Shown here: piece after piece, positions 58,802 through 64,000 of the stretch
Position numbering within the stretch: position 1 is the stretch's first letter
Layout: each line of letters begins with the position of its first letter
Origin: a virus
IMG/VR virus record: IMGVR_UViG_3300027754_005796
Coordinates: 1 to 64,000 of that record
DNA: 64,000 bases
Reading direction: 5' to 3' (one strand)
Position numbers and translations under genes: made by a program
Notes under the pieces: generated by a model
What the model was told of the DNA's origin: nothing
The model's input: only the letters and a program-made list of their open reading frames with translations
Database searches by the model: none

Positions 58802-59356
58802 ATGGCCGTTGCACCTTGGAAAGCATCCGAAGAAGTTCTTAATTTGCTGCAAAAAGTAAAGCAGAAGCACCATTCTCCTAGGTTGGATGGTGCTTCTGTT
58901 GCTATTTGCTTTATTGAAGCTAAGAGTTTTATCAAAAATAAGTTAAATCTCGGAAAGTTGAGCAAATTTGCTCCTACTGCTCGTTTGTATCAAAATATCA
59001 AACATGATTTTTGTTTGTGTATTCCATTCGATCTTTGGCAAGATGTTCTTAATGAAACGCAAAGAGATGCGTTTTTGGACCTGCATCTGACTCGATTGAC
59101 TGTGGAGTATGTTCCTGAAACCGTAGAGGAAAATGGCAAGAAATTTAAAGTGACCGATGATTGGGGTAGAATCAAGTACACAGAGGAAGTGAAGTACGAC
59201 GAGGAGGGAAACCCTTTCTGGAAGATCGAGCCTTTGGATTTAGAAGTTTTTGCCAAAAATGTGAGTAGATATGGATTGTGGCAAGAGGAATTGGTTTCTT
59301 TAAGTGAAGCCATTAAAGCAAGCGAGGGTAATGATGGGGCGCTCCAAACTGATTGA
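58802..59356 (+). CDS. Phage metallopeptidase-family protein with degenerate active site
   Basis: A protein of about 184 residues, with ATG 58802 behind GAGG. The ends match the putative phage metallopeptidase family: an N-terminal helix and ARIA-like strand (GASVAICFIEAKSF), FCLCIPFDLWQDVLNETQRDAFLDLHL, and a C-terminal FWKIEPLDLEVFAKNVSRYGLW. The family normally has D-H-E-L-x-H; here it reads D-L-H-L-T-R, losing the catalytic Glu and one His. It may be a non-catalytic relative. It overlaps the next gene by 26 nt. Confidence 0.5.
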   Translation: MAVAPWKASEEVLNLLQKVKQKHHSPRLDGASVAICFIEAKSFIKNKLNLGKLSKFAPTARLYQNIKHDFCLCIPFDLWQDVLNETQRDAFLDLHLTRLTVEYVPETVEENGKKFKVTDDWGRIKYTEEVKYDEEGNPFWKIEPLDLEVFAKNVSRYGLWQEELVSLSEAIKASEGNDGALQTD

Positions 59357-59771
59357 GATAACTGTTTTGGGCGTGTGGTTATTAATTGCGGTTTTGTTCT
59401 TTTTTAAGACAAAATTACCACATAAAGATGAAATAGTTTTGCCAGAGGGTTTGAATACAGACACTCTTTCGAGTGTCGATAAAGGCAAGGATTTCGACCT
59501 GCGCAAAATAGTTTTGATGGAGGATGGCAGGTTTGATTTGACATTGAAAGACGATACCTCCAGCAGAATTCTTGCTGACCTGACAGTACAAATTGTTAAG
59601 GGATCTAGGGGAAAGGTTTTGGATTTCTTGAATATCATCACGAAACCGAGAGTTCTATTGAGGGAAAGAAAGTTTGATGGCAAGTGGCTGGTAGATGTTT
59701 TTGTTGTCGCTGATGGTAAAGAAATGAATCTTGCAGACTGGTTGAAGGATAACAATTTAGCTTACAAATGA
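59331..59771 (+). CDS. Membrane-anchored protein, possible SNase-like domain
   Basis: A protein of about 146 residues, with ATG 59331 behind GAGGG. The anchor is LIEITVLGVWLLIAVLFFF (about 6-24), then an external or periplasmic domain. The C-terminal part LRERKFDGKWLVDVFVVADG and MNLADWLKDNNLAYK resembles the last strands and helix of staphylococcal-nuclease folds (V-x-x-x-L-x-x-x-G-x-A-x), but the catalytic Arg/Glu set is not evident. The nuclease call is weak. Confidence 0.5.
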   Translation: MMGRSKLIEITVLGVWLLIAVLFFFKTKLPHKDEIVLPEGLNTDTLSSVDKGKDFDLRKIVLMEDGRFDLTLKDDTSSRILADLTVQIVKGSRGKVLDFLNIITKPRVLLRERKFDGKWLVDVFVVADGKEMNLADWLKDNNLAYK

Positions 59772-59783
59772 CTATGATATTGC

Positions 59784-60002
59784 ATGGAAAACAATTTTAT
59801 AATCCGTTGTCTTAAATGTAGATGGGCACAGTTGACTACTGGTTTGCCTGACGACTTGAAGGGTTTGTACGAGGTAGCAAATAGTTGTTCCAAATGTGGT
59901 AAACCCAGAGAATTTCGCTGCCCAAAATGTGGTCGTAATTCAAAAATGACTCGAATTCGTGGTGGTGGTCATACCGCTACAGAACAAAAAAATCCCGAGT
60001 AA
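59784..60002 (+). CDS. Small zinc-ribbon protein
   Basis: The protein has 72 residues. CLKCRWAQ, SCSKCGKPREFRCPKCGRN give three C-x2-C knuckles, enough for one or two zinc sites. The tail has an R-G-G-G-H stretch. There is no ribosome site; TATGAT ends just before the ATG. The function is unknown; nucleic-acid or protein binding is expected. Confidence 0.55.
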   Translation: MENNFIIRCLKCRWAQLTTGLPDDLKGLYEVANSCSKCGKPREFRCPKCGRNSKMTRIRGGGHTATEQKNPE

Positions 60003-60006
60003 AACT

Positions 60007-61176
60007 ATGAAATTCTTTGCTTCTTGTTGCCGAACATCCGGTAACGGAAAGCTCATAAATGAACAGATGCTTGAAGAAGTGAAATTTTATCGTCACAAGT
60101 TCAATAATCGACCCATACCTCAGAATAAGAAAAAAATTCTAATAATCACCTGTTTCACAGAATTTGGCTGTGAATCTATGAGTTTAATGTATTGCATACC
60201 CAAGGCAATTGCTCACAATCCCGGCGCTTATGTGATTTGCGCTGGTTGGTGGGGTAGGGCCTATTTGTATAAGCATTTGGCAGATGAATTCTGGGAGATT
60301 CAAGAGTCTGCCATGTTTATGAGGGACTACGCAAATGCTTTCATCAACACATCAAGAAATGTTCGCAAAATTGAAAAACTTCTTTCAAATTACGGTTCGG
60401 TTTTTAATGGCGAGAAGATGGGTCATTTTTGTGTCGCCAACCGCTGCAATATCTGCAAAAAAATGTGGAACAGCGATGAATTTCAAGAGTGTTGTGAATC
60501 TTGTTATTCTACAAATATAGAACGAGCTATTTTTGCAAACATAAGATACAGTAAAAAATTTGCAGTACAGGTTCCACGACCAAGTCTGAAAGCTATGGAA
60601 TCAGTAAAAAAATATCTGAAACCGAAATCTGTTGGCATATTTGCACGCAATAGAAAGTTATATGGCAGAAATTTGGATAGCAATTTTTATTTAAAGCTGA
60701 TTCGATTGTTGCAAGACAAAGGTTACAATCCTATTTGGCTTGGCGAAAAACAAAGTATTTTGCCTTGTCCAGCAGATGATATTTTAGATTTTAGCAACTT
60801 GCCTGAAGCAAGAAATCTTGAACTTACTTTGGCTTTGATTGCCAATTTGGAGTTTACCATACAGTTTTGGACTGCCAGCACACGACTTGCATCGATGGTG
60901 GGAACGCCTTGGATGTTGTTTGAAACACCGGATCAGATTGTAGGAGCGGGCCAAGAAGGTAAAAGAATTGCTCTTACTACTGATGAAAATAAGAAAAAAT
61001 TGATATTATCTCATTATTTTAATGTAGTTGAAAAACCAGAAGAAGCTTATGGTCTGATAGACAGGGCTATTGAAGAAATGAAAAATGATAATTGGGATGA
61101 CATTGTCGGATTAGTAGAATATCCCAATATCATACAGGAAAGTTTGAAGAAACAATTAACTTGGAGGGACTTGTGA
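60007..61176 (+). CDS. GT-B glycosyltransferase-like protein with zinc knuckle
   Basis: A protein of about 389 residues starting MKFFASCCRTSGNGKLINEQ. The first Rossmann domain contains KKKILIITCFTEFGCESMSLMY. A cysteine cluster (CVANRCNICKKMW, ECCESCY, about 145-170) is inserted. The second domain has VGIFARNRKLYGRNLDSNFY, YNPIWLGEKQSI and LALIANLEFTIQFWTASTRLASMVGTP (about 280), as in GT9/GT-B donor sites. It is paired with 61173, which shares the same overall pattern, and overlaps it by 4 nt. Confidence 0.55.
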   Translation: MKFFASCCRTSGNGKLINEQMLEEVKFYRHKFNNRPIPQNKKKILIITCFTEFGCESMSLMYCIPKAIAHNPGAYVICAGWWGRAYLYKHLADEFWEIQESAMFMRDYANAFINTSRNVRKIEKLLSNYGSVFNGEKMGHFCVANRCNICKKMWNSDEFQECCESCYSTNIERAIFANIRYSKKFAVQVPRPSLKAMESVKKYLKPKSVGIFARNRKLYGRNLDSNFYLKLIRLLQDKGYNPIWLGEKQSILPCPADDILDFSNLPEARNLELTLALIANLEFTIQFWTASTRLASMVGTPWMLFETPDQIVGAGQEGKRIALTTDENKKKLILSHYFNVVEKPEEAYGLIDRAIEEMKNDNWDDIVGLVEYPNIIQESLKKQLTWRDL

Positions 61177-62315
61177 GTTCCCTAGTAGAATTTTTAAAGC
61201 GTGCTGCTGAAAGAAATGGTTTTCGCAGAGATCGTTTTGATGAAAAGCGAATACCAACTGATTTCACAAATGTATGTATTTTGCCATTTTTTGGCGATTT
61301 GCGTGGCAGCATGGTTCTCAGTTCTTTCTTGTTGAAAAGATATCGGGAAGAAGTCCGTGGCTCCAAGTATTTCATTTTGGCATCGTGGCCGGGACAACAA
61401 GGTTTGTTTCCTTTTGTTGATGAATACTGGTCATTCACCGATGAAGCCGTACTCAAGAAATTCTTCGGAGACAGCGAGGGGTTCAGAAATAAATCAAATT
61501 TTTATACGATTTATTGTCGGAATTTAAATGAGTTTTTTAGAGATGTTATTGATTTGAGTGATGTTGAAAAATATTACAGAAATGGTTTTACAAATTATTT
61601 TTTTGAAAAATTCAAGGATACAAAAAGATTCCTGCCTTTTGTTCCGAGTGTTTCTATTTTGGGTAGGGATTTTAATCGAGAGCTTGCAACAAGATCGGGC
61701 TACAAGGTTTTTATAAATCCAGCGATATACAGCAGATTTTGGCATAACGGCATCAGCGATTCTATTCGTGTTCAGAAAGAGTTTTACATTGAATTGTGTA
61801 AGTATCTCTTACAGAACCAAGTGATGCCTGTGATTTGGCAGCATAATCTTGCTTATGATTTGGTTGCAGAATTGTCTGATTCTTGCATTATGTTGAGAGA
61901 AAACGATACGATTCGTGTGCTTTCTGCCATGAGGGCTTGCAGTTGCGTTTTAGACACCTTTAACGGAACTTCAAGATTGGCTCTTTTTGCTAGATCACCA
62001 TTTTTGTGTGTCGATGAGCGTTCAAGATATGCGGGCACCAAAGAATTCGAGATAGATGATTTGTGTGCAGATAAGTTACCACATCAATATATTTTTACTT
62101 TTTCCACTATCTTAACTGAAGGAAAACTATCTTTCTGGGAGCAGGATATTTTTCCTACCATCAAGCGAAAGTTGGATGGTTTTCTTCCCGGTTTGAACAG
62201 GGACGCTTTGCCCCCTACGGCAGAATCACATGAGTTGGTGCCATATCACCATTTCGTGCAGCCTAAGAAGAAAAAGAAAATGGGTATGCGATTTATTAAA
62301 ATTACACATGATTGA
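61173..62315 (+). CDS. GT-B glycosyltransferase-like protein
   Basis: A protein of about 380 residues, with GTG 61173 behind GGAGGGA and overlapping the upstream stop (GTGA). VCILPFFGDLRGSMVLSSFLL resembles the N-terminal acceptor loop and MRACSCVLDTFNGTSRLALFARSP (about 250) the donor-site S/T-x-x-x-x-L-A of GT9-like proteins. It ends basic (PKKKKKMGMRFIKI). It is probably a diverged duplicate or partner of 60007. The substrate is unknown. Confidence 0.5.
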   Translation: MSSLVEFLKRAAERNGFRRDRFDEKRIPTDFTNVCILPFFGDLRGSMVLSSFLLKRYREEVRGSKYFILASWPGQQGLFPFVDEYWSFTDEAVLKKFFGDSEGFRNKSNFYTIYCRNLNEFFRDVIDLSDVEKYYRNGFTNYFFEKFKDTKRFLPFVPSVSILGRDFNRELATRSGYKVFINPAIYSRFWHNGISDSIRVQKEFYIELCKYLLQNQVMPVIWQHNLAYDLVAELSDSCIMLRENDTIRVLSAMRACSCVLDTFNGTSRLALFARSPFLCVDERSRYAGTKEFEIDDLCADKLPHQYIFTFSTILTEGKLSFWEQDIFPTIKRKLDGFLPGLNRDALPPTAESHELVPYHHFVQPKKKKKMGMRFIKITHD

Positions 62316-62324
62316 GGATTTGAA

Positions 62325-62615
62325 ATGGCTTGTAGAGTTGAACTAAGAGATTTGCCTCCCAACCCCAGTTGGTATGAGCGTGAAGTTGCTTTTAAGAAGA
62401 TGTTTTCTGCTTTTAAGAAGCAGGTTGCAGAAGCTGGCATTTTGCACGCCTATAAGGAGCGTGAGTTTTACGAGAGTCCCGGTCGGGAGCGCCGTAGAAA
62501 GAGCCGTGAGGCCGAGAATCAGCGTATGAAAGAGAAGTTGCGTGAGAACTTCCCAGAGCGTAGAAAGCCCAAGAAGAGCGACAATAAAAAGCCCAAAAAG
62601 CAAGGTGAGGCATGA
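62325..62615 (+). CDS. rpsU: Ribosomal protein bS21 homologue
   Basis: The protein has 96 residues. FKKMFSAFKKQVAEAGILHA and YKEREFYESPGRERRRKSRE match bS21 (F-K-R-x-V-x-x-x-G-I-L-x-x-x-R-x-R-x-x-Y-E-x-P-x-x-x-R-x-R-K). It has a Lys/Arg-rich extension of about 30 residues. bS21 sits near the 30S anti-Shine-Dalgarno and affects initiation. Homologues are known in large phages and may bias host ribosomes to phage mRNAs. It is followed by an RHH protein and deformylase. Confidence 0.85.
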   Translation: MACRVELRDLPPNPSWYEREVAFKKMFSAFKKQVAEAGILHAYKEREFYESPGRERRRKSREAENQRMKEKLRENFPERRKPKKSDNKKPKKQGEA

Positions 62616-62872
62616 GTAAGAAAGGCACGATTATGAGTCTTTCAATCGATTCTGACATTCAGGAGCGAATGAAAGCTGTTGCAAAAAAGAGAAACATCAG
62701 CGTTTCTAAGTTGATTCGTGATTTGGCTGAAAAAAATCTTCCTGTTGATGAAAACGAGGAAACCGATACTGTTATTTTTAAGATTCCCGCTGCTGCCAAG
62801 GTAAGTACAGATGTCTTAAAACAATGGTTTCATATTCGTGTGGACGCTGTAGTAAAGGCTTTGATTTTATAA
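62612..62872 (+). CDS. Ribbon-helix-helix (CopG-like) DNA-binding protein
   Basis: The protein has 86 residues and overlaps bS21 by 4 nt. IMSLSIDSDIQERMKAVAKKRNISVSKLIRDLAEKNL (about 7-43) is a classic RHH: a beta strand with alternating polar residues, then two helices with an I-S-V-S-K turn. The C-terminal half is alpha/beta without known function. It probably acts as a dimeric repressor, perhaps of its own operon. Confidence 0.72.
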   Translation: MSKKGTIMSLSIDSDIQERMKAVAKKRNISVSKLIRDLAEKNLPVDENEETDTVIFKIPAAAKVSTDVLKQWFHIRVDAVVKALIL

Positions 62873-63364
62873 ATGGCAGAACCTCTTGTAATTTTGCCTG
62901 CTGAAGAGATTCCAAAAGCTAAGGATGCGCTTTTGGATGATCCCATGTCCTTATTCCGTCTCGCAGCCAATATGGAGCCTGTCTGTGAAAGGGAAGAAGG
63001 AATCGGCTTGTCAGCAGTTCAGGTCGGGGTGCCTTTAAAATTTTTCATCATCAAAGTGGGTCGAAATTTTGAATATTTTGTAAATTGCGAATATGATGGT
63101 GTTGGTGAAAAACAAAAATCTATTGAAGGATGCTTGTCTTTGAAAAAAGAGGATGGATCGTTCAGGCGATTTGAAGTAGATCGTTTTTCTGCTATAAAAT
63201 TGACAGGCAAGCAGTTGAAAATCACAAACACACCATCTGTTGTTTTAGAAGATGTATCAAGGTTGGAGATTGGACTGCGAGCTATTGTTTTACAGCACGA
63301 AATTGATCATGGCAACGACATTTTGATTAGTCAAATAGGCAAAGAAATTGAATTTTTAATGTGA
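62873..63364 (+). CDS. def: Peptide deformylase
   Basis: The protein has 163 residues. All three motifs are present: GIGLSAVQVG (about 44-53; consensus G-x-G-L-A-A-x-Q), EGCLSL (about 84-89) and QHEIDHG (about 140-146) with the two zinc His and catalytic Glu. It removes formyl groups from new proteins. Phage deformylases are known from marine phages and are thought to favour host photosystem or virion protein maturation. The ATG is directly after the RHH stop. Confidence 0.92.
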   Translation: MAEPLVILPAEEIPKAKDALLDDPMSLFRLAANMEPVCEREEGIGLSAVQVGVPLKFFIIKVGRNFEYFVNCEYDGVGEKQKSIEGCLSLKKEDGSFRRFEVDRFSAIKLTGKQLKITNTPSVVLEDVSRLEIGLRAIVLQHEIDHGNDILISQIGKEIEFLM

Positions 63365-63373
63365 GGTCTTTCG

Positions 63374-63649
63374 ATGTTGAGTTTGAAACAACTTAAAGAT
63401 GTTTGCTTGTTGGACGACAGCACAAGTGATCGCTGTAAGTATTTGTCTCAGGACGAAAACGATTCCTCAAAATATTTTTGCCTCAAGCTTTCTAGCAAAG
63501 GTAGGGAAATTGATGAAGAAATCGAGTCTTATTTGAATGATATTCGCAAGAGAGGCAAAGATCCAAGAAAAGATAATTTGCCGCTTAGTGACAATTGTCC
63601 CGGCTATCCTGTTCTCAGAAATATAGAGCAGGGATACGATTACGATTGA
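63374..63649 (+). CDS. Small hypothetical protein
   Basis: The protein has 91 residues, with GAGG near the start. MLSLKQLKDVCLLDDSTSDRCKYLSQ, KYFCLKLSSKGREIDEEI and NCPGYPVLRNIEQGYDYD resemble small phage proteins with C...C...C patterns often found next to translation genes, without known function. It ends overlapping the convergent ligase gene by 10 nt. Confidence 0.6.
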   Translation: MLSLKQLKDVCLLDDSTSDRCKYLSQDENDSSKYFCLKLSSKGREIDEEIESYLNDIRKRGKDPRKDNLPLSDNCPGYPVLRNIEQGYDYD

Positions 63650-64000
63650 ATTTCACAAACAAATTCCTCGTGTTTGTAATTTGTGAAACTTCGTTGATGT
63701 CTGACTTCAACATGAATAGATGTTTGTAGCATTTTTTGAACCTCTAATTTCAGTTCATTTTCTTTTTCTGCTGTGAGCGGAGGAGATACGATTTGAAGCT
63801 CAAGAAAATCCAGTTTTTTCTGTATGGCTTTGAATTGTTTAATTCCGTATTTTTCATTGAAGGTAAGACTGCCTAGTAGGGGCCATTTCTTTTGCCCATT
63901 GGGCATGACAAAAAAGTTTCTAACTCTGCCATAAATTTTTGTGATGGTTTGTAGTGATCGGCCACAAGCACACGATCCTAGCAATGCAACATCTCCATTT
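63640..64000 (-). CDS. C-terminal end of a phenylacetate-CoA ligase/CapK-like enzyme (partial)
   Basis: The frame is open to the window edge; the visible 118 residues read N-G-D-V-A-L-L-G then SCACGRSLQTITKIYGRVRNFF. The pattern G-D-x...C-x-C-G-R-x-L-x...G-R-x-x-D/N matches the C-terminal part of adenylate-forming PaaK/CapK/F390-synthetase enzymes. A C-terminal helix-rich domain follows (FKAIQKKLDFLELQIVS). CapK-type proteins occur in capsule and LPS clusters, matching the many sugar genes here. The N-terminal AMP-binding core lies outside. Confidence 0.6.
   Translation of the reverse strand, partial: NGDVALLGSCACGRSLQTITKIYGRVRNFFVMPNGQKKWPLLGSLTFNEKYGIKQFKAIQKKLDFLELQIVSPPLTAEKENELKLEVQKMLQTSIHVEVRHQRSFTNYKHEEFVCEIQS

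Noticed and set aside
1-64000. tRNA genes and insertion sequences
   Set aside because: The gaps were read for cloverleaf arms and for transposase-like genes or terminal repeats; apart from the tRNA-like ends of the tmRNA, none was found.

Overview
The window is part of the genome of a large tailed bacteriophage (Caudoviricetes, T4-like gene content). Evidence: a gp32-type zinc-containing ssDNA-binding protein, a UvsX-type recombinase, a DnaB-type helicase, a T4 gp1-type dNMP kinase, ThyX, dCMP deaminase, a probable gp55-like sigma factor, many small genes in overlapping (ATGA) operons on both strands, and no insertion sequences or host housekeeping blocks. The host cannot be named. LPS-type sugar genes (HldE, GT9 heptosyltransferase-like enzymes, Glf) point to a Gram-negative bacterium.

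Layout. 1-4404 (minus): a very large collagen-like fibre gene, cut by the window edge, with two small genes. 4450-6905: unknown late-type genes and a glycosyltransferase. 6909-7480: a stand-alone, highly structured non-coding RNA unit with its own promoter and terminator. 7532-14528: DNA polymerase A-like protein, sigma-like protein, phospholipase A2-like protein, DnaB-type helicase, UvsY-like protein, DNA glycosylase, acetyltransferase, dCMP deaminase, methyltransferase. 14497-18424: glycan genes with UDP-galactopyranose mutase. 18473-22166: gp32-like and UvsX-like proteins. 22185-36570: mixed-strand accessory genes, including amidoligase, Ski2-like helicase, dNMP kinase, sugar nucleotidyltransferase, TnsA-like nuclease, ThyX, HldE, a cysteine-rich membrane protein and HNH. 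37945-45662: a PrkA / DUF444 / SpoVR module whose SpoVR carries two LAGLIDADG inteins. 47665-56833: a DnaE polymerase split into two distant genes. Its first half is interrupted by a hairpin-containing frame offset that needs recoding. Between the halves lie an acidic scaffold-like protein, a phage tmRNA, a glycosyltransferase-methyltransferase fusion and a carbamoyltransferase. 56830-64000: small late-type genes, more glycosyltransferases, then a translation cluster (ribosomal protein bS21, a ribbon-helix-helix protein, peptide deformylase) and the end of an adenylate-forming ligase.

How it fits together. Replication and recombination use DnaE, PolA-like, DnaB-like, gp32-like and UvsX/UvsY-like proteins, fed by nucleotide enzymes. 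Host translation is adjusted by tmRNA, bS21 and deformylase. About fourteen scattered sugar genes suggest glycosylation of the virion, the DNA or the host surface. Late genes appear to use TATATAAG or TAAATA boxes. Several of them encode an N-terminal F-x-x-[FWY]-[LI] signature that resembles the T4 capsid-targeting sequence and seem to be leaderless. The most unusual signals are the recoding site in dnaE, the roughly 540-nt RNA, the capsid-targeting-like leader (including one on a phospholipase A2), and the twice intein-invaded SpoVR module.
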